NCBI GenBank assembly: GCA_023144585.1
Contig: JAGLFI010000038.1
Location: 1-8,568 of the forward strand
DNA from: Desulfobacula sp.
Lineage (GTDB): Bacteria > Desulfobacterota > Desulfobacteria > Desulfobacterales > Desulfobacteraceae
Direction of reading: 5' to 3'
Length of the DNA stretch: 8,568 nucleotides
Every line of letters begins with the position of its first letter. Position 1 is the first letter of the stretch. Made by a program: the position numbers and the translations under genes. Below the pieces are notes generated by a model, which did not search any database, had not been told where the DNA came from, and was given only the letters and a program-made list of their open reading frames with translations. This document shows positions 1 to 6,705 of this stretch, one piece after another.

Positions 1-486
1 GAATACGGAACATTACAAATTAATCATGTATGTGAAAATATTTTGCGGTCTGACAATAATTTTGATATACAGGGAAAACTTTTTAAAAAAATAATCATGG
101 TGAATACCAATGATTATAAGAAAAGTTTGTTTAACGGTGATACCGGCATTATTTTTGAAAAAAGAGGAGGGGTTAACACTTTTTTTAAGACCCTGGAAAA
201 TAAAATAAAACAATATCGTGCATCAGATCTTCCCGGGCATGTAGCTGCTTTTGCAATAACGATCCACAAAAGCCAGGGATCTGAGTATAAAACGGTTTTA
301 ATTATAGTGCCGGATAAACTGTCTCCCATCATGACACGGCAGTTATTGTATACGGGAGTGACAAGGGCAAAAACAAACATCATTATTGTTGGAAATATAG
401 ATATTATTAAAAAGGCTGTAAACCTGTCTGTAAACAGAAATTCGGGTTTATCCACGTGCCTGGAAAAAGAAATAATAGACATTTAA
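1..486 (+). CDS. recD: RecD-like exodeoxyribonuclease V alpha subunit, C-terminal part (5' end outside window)
   Basis: This is the last 161 residues of a superfamily 1B DNA helicase; the frame is open from base 1, so the true start lies upstream. RecD is the 5'-3' motor subunit of the RecBCD helicase-nuclease that processes double-strand breaks in the cytoplasm. Visible marks are a NxNDY...LFNGDTGI segment (about residues 35-50 of the fragment), helicase motif V/Va TIHKSQGSEY (87-96) and motif VI LLYTGVTRAK (115-124) with its arginine finger. The stretch between motifs V and VI (VPDKLSPIMTRQ) reads more like RecBCD-type RecD than the longer RecD2 family, but the ATPase Walker A part is not in the window, so RecD2 cannot be fully excluded. 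The gene ends 16 bp before resB, so the two may share a transcript, though their functions are unrelated. Confidence 0.85.
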   Translation, partial: EYGTLQINHVCENILRSDNNFDIQGKLFKKIIMVNTNDYKKSLFNGDTGIIFEKRGGVNTFFKTLENKIKQYRASDLPGHVAAFAITIHKSQGSEYKTVLIIVPDKLSPIMTRQLLYTGVTRAKTNIIIVGNIDIIKKAVNLSVNRNSGLSTCLEKEIIDI

Positions 487-502
487 TAAGAAAGAAAATA
501 TT

Positions 503-1864
503 TTGAAAAAAAATCAAACCATTCCCGATAAAATTTGGCATTTTTTTTGTTCTGTAAAACTGACGGTTTATACACTTGTGCTTCTTGCAACCACATCAAT
601 CTTTGGAACTGTTATTCTCCAAAATGGTATGGAGCAAGAATATCGAAGGCTTTATGGTGAAGCTTTTTATAATCTGATTAAGGTATTCAATCTTAATGAT
701 ATGTATAATGCCTGGTGGTTTTTATCGTTGATTATCATACTTTGTATCAACATAGTTGTATGTTCAATTGAGCGCCTGTCTATTACCTGGAAAATTATTT
801 TCCCGAAACAAATTAAGTTTAACCCACAAAGGTTTAGAAAATTAAAAAATCTTGAAATCTTTACAGTCAATGAAGACGTTAAATCCTTATCAGGCCGATA
901 TAAAACCTTTTTATCCAAAACTGCCGGTAAAGTAATAAAAGAAGACACTGACTCAGGCATAGTTTTGTATGCAGAAAGAGGAAGATGGACAAGAATAGGT
1001 GTATACGTGATCCACTCCAGCATTCTTTTGCTTTTTATCGGTGCATTAATCGGAGGGCTTTTCGGGTTCAAGGCTAATTTGCAGCTGGATGAGGGCGAAA
1101 CATCGGATACGGCTTTTATCTTTAAAAAAAAGATGTCGGTAAACATTGGTTTTTCCATAAAATGCAATGATTTTTTTGTAAAATTTTATGATACGGGTGC
1201 ACCTGAAGAATTCAGATCAACTCTGACGATTATTGAGAATGGTAAAGAAAGTTTTACCAAAGATATCCGTGTCAATCAACCGCTGAGATATAAAGGCATC
1301 AATATATTTCAGTCCTCCTATGGTACAGCTCAGCCGGACAGCATCATTCTTGATATTATCAGACTATCCGACAAGGAAGTAACAACTAAAACCATTAAAG
1401 TCGGACAGGAAATTCAATTGCCGGAAGATCAGGGCCTGTTCAAGCTTGAAGGGTTTATGCCGCATTTTGATTTCAGGGGTACTAACCTTGGGGAAGCATT
1501 TATAGGAAAGATAACTCAAAAGGACGGTAATAGTTTTCAGATTGCTCTTCCAATAAAATTTCCAACCTTTGATAAAATGAGGAAGGGAGCATTTGCCTTT
1601 GTGGTCAAAGAATTTGAACAAAAATATTATACCGGCCTACAGATTACAAAAGACCCCGGGATATGGTATGTCTATTCAGGATTTATCTTAATGATCATTG
1701 GATGCTGGATTACCTTTTTTATGTCTCACCGGTCCTATTTTATTGAAATTAAAAAAGATAAAGACAATAGGTCTATAATCAGCATTTCAGGGACTACCAA
1801 TCGAAACAGCCAGGGAATGAAACTTAAAATTCAAAAAATTGTTGTAAAATTAAAGGGTAAATAA
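503..1864 (+). CDS. resB: System II cytochrome c maturation protein ResB/Ccs1
   Basis: A 453-residue inner-membrane protein that, with CcsA, carries haem to the outer face of the membrane and ligates it to apocytochrome CXXCH motifs. Four membrane segments are visible at about residues 20-40, 71-90, 165-188 and 388-408, with a large periplasmic domain between the third and fourth, the usual Ccs1 layout. The third segment carries His171 (VYVIHSSILLLF), the position of the conserved family histidine. Other family signatures are GINIFQSSYG (265-274) and KDPG...VYSGF (383-394). The start is a TTG at 503; the first in-frame ATG (Met43) would remove the first helix, so TTG is preferred, although the ribosome site (AAGAAAG near 488) is weak. 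Only 5 bp separate it from ccsA, an operon arrangement typical of System II. Product call is firm; the exact start is not. Confidence 0.92.
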   Translation: MKKNQTIPDKIWHFFCSVKLTVYTLVLLATTSIFGTVILQNGMEQEYRRLYGEAFYNLIKVFNLNDMYNAWWFLSLIIILCINIVVCSIERLSITWKIIFPKQIKFNPQRFRKLKNLEIFTVNEDVKSLSGRYKTFLSKTAGKVIKEDTDSGIVLYAERGRWTRIGVYVIHSSILLLFIGALIGGLFGFKANLQLDEGETSDTAFIFKKKMSVNIGFSIKCNDFFVKFYDTGAPEEFRSTLTIIENGKESFTKDIRVNQPLRYKGINIFQSSYGTAQPDSIILDIIRLSDKEVTTKTIKVGQEIQLPEDQGLFKLEGFMPHFDFRGTNLGEAFIGKITQKDGNSFQIALPIKFPTFDKMRKGAFAFVVKEFEQKYYTGLQITKDPGIWYVYSGFILMIIGCWITFFMSHRSYFIEIKKDKDNRSIISISGTTNRNSQGMKLKIQKIVVKLKGK

Positions 1865-1869
1865 TTCTT

Positions 1870-2703
1870 ATGAACAGTTCTTTAGCATTATCATCGGCAA
1901 CATTTATTTATGCACTGGCTTCAGTTTTTTATATTGGATCGTTTACTTTTAAAAAACAAATCCTTGCGAAAGTAGGTTTTATTGTTCTTATAATAGGTTT
2001 TTTAGACAATACCCTTGGCATTATTTTAAGATGGATTGAGTCCTACCAGATGGGGTACGGGCATGCACCTTTTGCCAATATGTATGAATCTCTGGTATTT
2101 TTTTCCTGGACGGTTGCCATTCTCTATATTTTTGTTGAACTCAAATACAAAGAAAGAATTATCGGCGTGTTTGCAACACCTTTGATCTTTCTTGCCATTG
2201 CATATGCTTCTCTTTCTCCTGATATCAGCAGTAAAATAAGTCCTTTAATTCCGGCACTTAAAAGCAATTGGCTCATTGCCCATGTGATTACCTGTTTCTT
2301 AGGGTATGCCGGCTTTGCCGTGGCCTTCGGGTTCAGTCTCATGTATTTTGTTAAGCCAAAAAATTCTAATAATAAATCCATATTTGCAAAGCTGCCTTCA
2401 TGGGAACTCATTGATGAGTTGACCTATCAAATGGTGGTTTTCGGATTTCTCTTCCTTACCATCGGTATCATTACCGGTGCGGTTTGGGCCAATTCTGCCT
2501 GGGGCACATACTGGAGCTGGGACCCCAAAGAAACCTGGTCCCTTATCACCTGGTTGGTTTATGCCATCTTCATGCATTTAAGAATGATGAAAGGCTGGCA
2601 CGGGAGACACCTGGCCTGGGTATCCATCATCGGTTTTCTTGCTGTTATGTTTACTTATTTTGGGGTAAACTATGTGCTCAGCGGACTCCACAGTTACGCT
2701 TAA
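1870..2703 (+). CDS. ccsA: System II cytochrome c maturation protein CcsA/ResC (haem handling, WWD domain)
   Basis: A 277-residue polytopic membrane protein of the haem-handling family, partner of ResB. The WWD motif is clear at residues 211-225 (WGTYWSWDPKETW), followed by LITWLVYAIFMHLR. Candidate haem-ligand or family histidines are His138 (NWLIAHV), His236 (FMHLR) and His274 (near the C-terminus, in SGLHSYA). An upstream family signature, GHAPFANMYESLVFFSW, is at 64-80. About eight membrane helices can be drawn. Length fits stand-alone bacterial CcsA, so there is no ResB-CcsA fusion here. An AAAGGG at 1852-1857, inside the end of resB, is the likely ribosome site, with slightly long spacing of 12 nt. 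It probably matures periplasmic c-type cytochromes, including QrcA encoded just downstream. Confidence 0.95.
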   Translation: MNSSLALSSATFIYALASVFYIGSFTFKKQILAKVGFIVLIIGFLDNTLGIILRWIESYQMGYGHAPFANMYESLVFFSWTVAILYIFVELKYKERIIGVFATPLIFLAIAYASLSPDISSKISPLIPALKSNWLIAHVITCFLGYAGFAVAFGFSLMYFVKPKNSNNKSIFAKLPSWELIDELTYQMVVFGFLFLTIGIITGAVWANSAWGTYWSWDPKETWSLITWLVYAIFMHLRMMKGWHGRHLAWVSIIGFLAVMFTYFGVNYVLSGLHSYA

Positions 2704-2740
2704 CCATTATATGCCAACATTTGCGTTGTCTTAATTTATC

Positions 2741-2771
2741 TTGACAAGAAAACAAGATATTAATATAGAAT
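2741..2771 (+). promoter_or_regulatory. Candidate sigma70-type promoter for the qrc operon
   Basis: A perfect TTGACA -35 hexamer lies at 2741-2746. Two overlapping -10 candidates follow: TATAGA at 2764-2769 with a 17-bp spacer, and TAGAAT at 2766-2771 with a 19-bp spacer. It sits in the only sizeable gap between ccsA and qrcA, on the right strand, and would give a leader of roughly 130 nt ahead of qrcA. The start site is inferred, not observed. Confidence 0.6.
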
Positions 2772-2791
2772 AACGCTAATGATGGACGTGA

Positions 2792-2864
2792 TTGCAAGAC
2801 AGTTTAAGATTGCTGTCTGCAAAGGAAATAGTCCAGGTTATAACCATATGGGTTTTACCTGGAC
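2792..2864 (+). other. Structured leader with two hairpins upstream of qrcA
   Basis: Hairpin 1: TTGC plus AGACAG (2792-2802, one bulged A at 2796) pairs with CTGTCT plus GCAA (2813-2822), giving 10 pairs and a 10-nt loop. Hairpin 2: GTCCAGGT (2831-2838) pairs perfectly with ACCTGGAC (2857-2864), with an inner AACC/GGTT helix (2842-2845 with 2851-2854). Neither is followed by a T-tract, so they do not look like terminators, and neither covers the qrcA ribosome site at 2899-2904. I do not recognise a known riboswitch class. They could be a regulatory or mRNA-stabilising element, or protein-binding dyads in DNA. The same stretch is also an open 44-codon frame (see findings). Confidence 0.5.
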
Positions 2865-2909
2865 AAAATGGTTAAAGTATCATCAACATTTTAAATTGAT
2901 GGAGTTTTC

Positions 2910-3581
2910 ATGAGCGAAACAGAAAACAAAACTGAAAATGGTTCCATGGAGAGTGCAGGGGAATGCACTGCCGGAGACACAAAAGATGACAAGGGTTTAG
3001 GACTCGGTGTCATCTTTTTTATTGTTGCATTTGTTGTATGCTTCTTGTCCGGTACGCTGCTGTTTCCCAAGTTGCTTTATTCAAAAAAAGAGCAGCCTTT
3101 TAACTTTGATCACGCGCTTCATGTCTCGGAAGCAGGTGATTGTGAATCTTGCCATTCTTTAAGAGAGGACGGCAGCTTTTTAGGAATACCCAAGCTTGCG
3201 ACATGTCTGGACTGCCATGCAGAAGATCCTATGGGTGAGACTGAAGATGAAGCCGTATTTGTAGAAGAGTATGTATCAAAAGAAAAAGAAATTCCCTGGT
3301 ATGTCTATTCAAGACAACCAGATTGTGTCTTTTTTTCCCATGCCGCACACACAGAAGCTAACGGTATGGATTGTGTAACATGTCATGGTCACATCGGAGA
3401 ATCCACTTCTTTAAAACCCTATGAAGAAAATAAAATCACAGGCTACAGTCGTGATATTTGGGGTAAAAATATCTTTGGAATTAAAAAACATTCCTGGGAT
3501 CGTATGAAGATGGATGACTGCGCAGCGTGTCACAAAAAAGAAACAGGCCACAAGGGGTATTGTTTCCAGTGTCACAAGTAA
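2910..3581 (+). CDS. qrcA: Qrc menaquinone reductase complex, multihaem cytochrome c subunit QrcA
   Basis: A 223-residue membrane-anchored periplasmic cytochrome c. A 28-residue acidic cytoplasmic tail precedes one membrane anchor (about 29-53) with no obvious cleavage site. The rest carries five CXXCH haem motifs at C78ESCH, C99LDCH, C155VTCH, C204AACH and C218FQCH, plus extra histidines (68, 71, 144, 147, 161, 194, 214) that can serve as distal ligands. In the Desulfovibrio Qrc complex this subunit accepts electrons from type I cytochrome c3 and passes them toward QrcB/QrcC. The assignment relies on the haem pattern together with the qrcB-C-D genes that follow directly. The ATG is preceded by ATGGAG (2899-2904) with a 5-nt spacer. 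It is first in the operon and probably under the 2741-2771 promoter. My recollection is that six c-type haems are reported for Desulfovibrio Qrc; only five canonical motifs are present here. Confidence 0.92.
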   Translation: MSETENKTENGSMESAGECTAGDTKDDKGLGLGVIFFIVAFVVCFLSGTLLFPKLLYSKKEQPFNFDHALHVSEAGDCESCHSLREDGSFLGIPKLATCLDCHAEDPMGETEDEAVFVEEYVSKEKEIPWYVYSRQPDCVFFSHAAHTEANGMDCVTCHGHIGESTSLKPYEENKITGYSRDIWGKNIFGIKKHSWDRMKMDDCAACHKKETGHKGYCFQCHK

Positions 3582-3614
3582 GCAACCTAAAAAACAAGAA
3601 TTCAAAAATTTTAT

Positions 3615-3620
3615 AGAGGA
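3615..3620 (+). promoter_or_regulatory. Ribosome binding site fixing the qrcB start
   Basis: AGAGGA lies 7 nt before the ATG at 3628. It supports that start over an upstream in-frame ATG at 3514, which would sit inside qrcA and place 38 unrelated residues before the twin-arginine signal. Confidence 0.8.
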
Positions 3621-3627
3621 ATTATTT

Positions 3628-5769
3628 ATGAAAGTTGACAGAAGAAGCTTCTTGGGATTGGGACTTGGTGCAGTTGCCGGTATTGCAGTTTCCCCTGTCG
3701 GGTTGAAGCTGACAGATGATTCATCCATCTGGACCCAGAACTGGCCATGGACTCCTGTCCCTGTTGACGGAGAAGTAACGTATGAAAGTTCGGTCTGCAG
3801 CCTTTGTCCTGGAAGCTGTGGTATAAGCGTCAGGAAGATAGACGATAGACCGGTTAAAATAGAGGGCCTTGCTGACTACCCTGTAAACGACGGCGGTGTC
3901 TGTCTCCACGGGATAGCAGGCCTTCAATACCTGTATGATCCTGCAAGGATAAAATCACCATTGAAAAAAAATGGTGATAAATTTGAAGAAATATCCTGGG
4001 ATGATGCCATTGCGATTGTTGCAGACAAACTTGCTGATATCCGCAAAAAAGGATCACCCGAAAAACTGGCCTGCATAGCTGATAAGGAACAAGGATCGGT
4101 TTCAGGGCTGTTTAAAAGATTGCTCAAAACCTTTGGTTCCCCCAATTTTTATACCATGCCAAGTCTTGAATCCTATCTTGAAGTGACAGCGGCAGCAATG
4201 CATGGTGAAGGGAAAACAATTGCTTTTGATCTTGAGAATTCGGATTTTATTTTAAGCTTTGGTGCAGGGATCATCGAAGGGTGGGGATCACCTGTTAACT
4301 GCTTTAAAGCAAATGCATCAAGAAAAGAAAGACACGCAAAGCTCTATCAGATTGAACCGCGTCTATCCAATACGGCTGCCAATGCAGACAAATGGATTCC
4401 GATAAAACCGGGTACCCAAGCCGACCTGGCCCTGGGATTGTGCGCTGTCATATTGAAAAACAACCTGTTTGACAGCAATGCTACAGCTAATTTTAAAGGC
4501 GGTTTCCATAAACTGGCGGCAATACTTCAAAAAAATTATGCACTTTCAAAAACTGCTGAAATTACCGGTGTAAAAGCAGTCGATATTGAAAAGCTCGCAA
4601 TCCTGTTTGCCAAGGCAAAAATGCCGGTTGCAGTTTTTGGTCATGGTCGAGGTGACGGCGCCCAAAGTTTAAAAGAACTTGCTGCAGTTCATACATTGAA
4701 CTGCCTGGTTGGCAATATCAATAAAAAAGGCGGTACCTTTGTCCTGCCGAAAAATGAATATCTGGAATTTCCGGATGAATCAATGGACAGTATTGCGGAT
4801 GCAGGGTTTGCAAAATCTAAAACCGGGCGCTATGTGAACCAGCTTATAGAAAAGGTAAACGCATCTTCGCAACCTGCTATTGAGGCGCTCTTTGTTTACA
4901 ATACAAATCCCTGTTACTCTCTGCATGATCCCAAGAGTGTTAAACAGGCGTTTGGAAAAATTCCTTTTGTTGTCAGTTTTTCATCATTTCTTGATGAAAC
5001 AGCGAAAGAAGCTGATATTATTCTGCCAAGCCATACATTCCTGGAACGACTTGAAGATGTTCCGTCCTGTGCAGGGCTTGCAAAGAGTGTTGTCGGACTA
5101 ACAAAACCTGTCATCGAACCTGTTTTTAATACAAAAAATCCAGGTGATGCTGTCATCTTAATTGCTAAAGCCCTGGAAGGAAGTATCGCCCAAAGTTTTG
5201 AATGGGAAATCTATGATGAATGTCTTGAGAATATCACTTCCGGAATATGGGACTCTTTATCAGAAGACGGCCATGTTGTCATATCCGACGGTCCTGGTGA
5301 ATCTACTGCAGTTAATGTTTCTTTTCTTGCCGATAACCCTGTAACGATTCAGGCCCAGGGTGATTATGAACTTACGCTGATCCCTATTGATAACATGAGA
5401 TTGATCAATGCAGGAACGACCGCATCTCCTTTTGCAATTAAAACGGTTTCAGATAGGGTTTTAAAAGGCAGTGATATTGTAATAGAGATGAATCCTTTAA
5501 CGGCCAAGGGTCTTAAGGATAAAGGGTTTGCAATATTGACAACCCCCATGGGCAACGCCCGCGTTATGATAAATTTAAACGAAGGCATGATGCCGGGTGT
5601 CATTGGAATGGTTGAAGGCCTTGGTCATACCCTTAATACTAAAAATATGTCAAATAAGTATGTGTCAAACAAGGGTGTAAATATAAATGACTTAATTGGC
5701 CCGGTAATTGAATCCGGTTCAGGGCTGGATGCTGCCTTTGGAATTAAAGCAAAAATTTCCAAGGCCTAA
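3628..5769 (+). CDS. qrcB: Qrc complex molybdopterin-oxidoreductase-like subunit QrcB
   Basis: A 713-residue periplasmic protein of the DMSO-reductase (CISM) family. The N-terminus is a twin-arginine signal (DRRSFLGLG at 4-12, then a short hydrophobic stretch), so it is exported folded. A [4Fe-4S] site follows with spacing CX2CX3CX27C (Cys57, 60, 64, 92). The body matches the molybdopterin oxidoreductase fold (e.g. VFGHGRGDG 336-344; ALFVYNTNP 420-428; EADIILPSHTFLE 461-473) and ends with a dinucleotide-binding-like C-terminal domain (about 580-713). The usual Mo-ligating Cys/Sec/Ser position appears not to be conserved: after GSPNF (170-174) the sequence runs TMPSLESYLE with no Cys or Sec. 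This agrees with the family knowledge that QrcB is a non-catalytic relative without Mo and serves in electron transfer or as scaffold. It starts 46 bp after qrcA and is followed 42 bp later by qrcC. Confidence 0.93.
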   Translation: MKVDRRSFLGLGLGAVAGIAVSPVGLKLTDDSSIWTQNWPWTPVPVDGEVTYESSVCSLCPGSCGISVRKIDDRPVKIEGLADYPVNDGGVCLHGIAGLQYLYDPARIKSPLKKNGDKFEEISWDDAIAIVADKLADIRKKGSPEKLACIADKEQGSVSGLFKRLLKTFGSPNFYTMPSLESYLEVTAAAMHGEGKTIAFDLENSDFILSFGAGIIEGWGSPVNCFKANASRKERHAKLYQIEPRLSNTAANADKWIPIKPGTQADLALGLCAVILKNNLFDSNATANFKGGFHKLAAILQKNYALSKTAEITGVKAVDIEKLAILFAKAKMPVAVFGHGRGDGAQSLKELAAVHTLNCLVGNINKKGGTFVLPKNEYLEFPDESMDSIADAGFAKSKTGRYVNQLIEKVNASSQPAIEALFVYNTNPCYSLHDPKSVKQAFGKIPFVVSFSSFLDETAKEADIILPSHTFLERLEDVPSCAGLAKSVVGLTKPVIEPVFNTKNPGDAVILIAKALEGSIAQSFEWEIYDECLENITSGIWDSLSEDGHVVISDGPGESTAVNVSFLADNPVTIQAQGDYELTLIPIDNMRLINAGTTASPFAIKTVSDRVLKGSDIVIEMNPLTAKGLKDKGFAILTTPMGNARVMINLNEGMMPGVIGMVEGLGHTLNTKNMSNKYVSNKGVNINDLIGPVIESGSGLDAAFGIKAKISKA

Positions 5770-5800
5770 AATTCCCAAAAATTCAAGGATAAATTGCTAA

Positions 5801-5805
5801 AGAGG
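5801..5805 (+). promoter_or_regulatory. Ribosome binding site fixing the qrcC start
   Basis: AGAGG lies 6 nt before ATG 5812. An in-frame TTG at 5794 would extend the protein by six residues, but it lies upstream of this site and has none of its own. Confidence 0.75.
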
Positions 5806-5811
5806 TTCTTA

Positions 5812-6672
5812 ATGAAACAAGAAAATAATAAAGCACATAAGTTCGGAATGGTTATTGATCTGGACAAATGCACAGGATGCGGTTCCTGCATGGTTTCGTG
5901 CATGTCTGAGAACAATGTTCCGTTTAAGGAGGATGAATCCAATAAAAAGGATAGCATCACCTGGATGCGTGTTTATAAATTAACCAATGGTAAATCCTTT
6001 CCTGATACTGAAATTGTATATTTGCCAAGGCCCTGCCAGCATTGTGGTGGGAAAGGGGACCATGGTCATTCACCCTGTATTTCAGTTTGCCCTGCCACTG
6101 CGACGGATTATGGCTACGATACAGGAATTGTCAGCCAGATTTATACACGCTGTTTTGGATGCAGATACTGCATGGGGGCCTGTCCTTATCATGCAAGGTA
6201 TTTTAACTGGTGGGATCCTAAATGGCCTGAAGGCATGGAAAAATACCTGAGCCCCAATGTGTCTCCGAGAATGAGAGGGGTTGTGGAAAAATGTAGTTTT
6301 TGCTACCACCGATACCAGGCGGCCAGAGATACGGCATATTATGAAGGACGAGATGATATTGAAGAGCATGAATATCAGACCGCCTGTACCACAGCTTGCC
6401 CTGCCGGTGCCATTGTATTCGGTGATCTTAATAATCCTTTTCATAAGGTACATCAGATTGTTAAACCTGATCCGCACCCGGATACAAGAAATAAACATGT
6501 TATTGGAAAATCAAGAAATCCTAAAGTTTTCAGGCTGCTTGAAAGGCTTGGAACCAATCCAAAGATTTATTATCTTTCCGAGCGGGAGTGGGTGAGAAAA
6601 CAAGGGGATAACTATCTGGATGGTGAATGGGATGAAATCAAAAATCATCATGGGTCTTCATCTCATGGTTAA
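5812..6672 (+). CDS. qrcC: Qrc complex iron-sulfur subunit QrcC
   Basis: A 286-residue ferredoxin-like subunit of the DmsB/PsrB type with 16 cysteines in four groups: Cys20/23/26/30 (CTGCGSCMVSC), Cys75/78/89/93, Cys114/117/120/124 (CFGCRYCMGAC) and Cys161/164/192/196. These can hold four cubane-type clusters; for Desulfovibrio Qrc one is reported as [3Fe-4S]. The second group is spread by a 10-residue Gly/His-rich insert (GGKGDHGHSP). There is no signal peptide, so export probably occurs by riding with Tat-targeted QrcB, as for other CISM pairs. It conducts electrons from QrcA/QrcB to the quinone site in QrcD. The C-terminal part (about 205-286) is hydrophilic and lacks cysteines. The next gene, qrcD, starts 33 bp downstream. 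Confidence 0.94.
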   Translation: MKQENNKAHKFGMVIDLDKCTGCGSCMVSCMSENNVPFKEDESNKKDSITWMRVYKLTNGKSFPDTEIVYLPRPCQHCGGKGDHGHSPCISVCPATATDYGYDTGIVSQIYTRCFGCRYCMGACPYHARYFNWWDPKWPEGMEKYLSPNVSPRMRGVVEKCSFCYHRYQAARDTAYYEGRDDIEEHEYQTACTTACPAGAIVFGDLNNPFHKVHQIVKPDPHPDTRNKHVIGKSRNPKVFRLLERLGTNPKIYYLSEREWVRKQGDNYLDGEWDEIKNHHGSSSHG

Positions 6673-6705
6673 GAAATTCAAAACCTTATTTAGGAGTGAA
6701 TAAAT

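Noticed and set aside
2596..2612. TGGCACG resembling the -24 element of a sigma54 promoter, inside ccsA.
   Set aside because: No GC/TTGC -12 element at the right spacing, and the site is in conserved coding sequence.
2715..2728. CAAC/GTTG inverted repeat just after ccsA as a terminator.
   Set aside because: Only four pairs and no T-run directly after it.
2484..2744. 86-codon + strand frame overlapping the end of ccsA.
   Set aside because: It is a shifted shadow of the WWD-motif region of ccsA, with no ribosome site and no recognisable protein features.
2779..2909. Possible cyclic-dinucleotide (GEMM-I) riboswitch, suggested by TGCAAAG after a stem and ATGG near the end.
   Set aside because: The AAACC...GGG paired stem with GNRA-type loop, the tetraloop receptor and the closing helix of that class are not present; only short words match.
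3514..3627. Upstream in-frame extension of qrcB by 38 residues.
   Set aside because: It overlaps qrcA coding sequence, has a basic composition unrelated to the family, and would bury the twin-arginine signal; ATG 3628 has its own ribosome site.
6082..6498. 138-codon - strand frame opposite qrcC, and similar antisense frames across qrcB and resB.
   Set aside because: The + strand protein is clearly conserved in each case, and the antisense frames show no ribosome site, motif or plausible composition.
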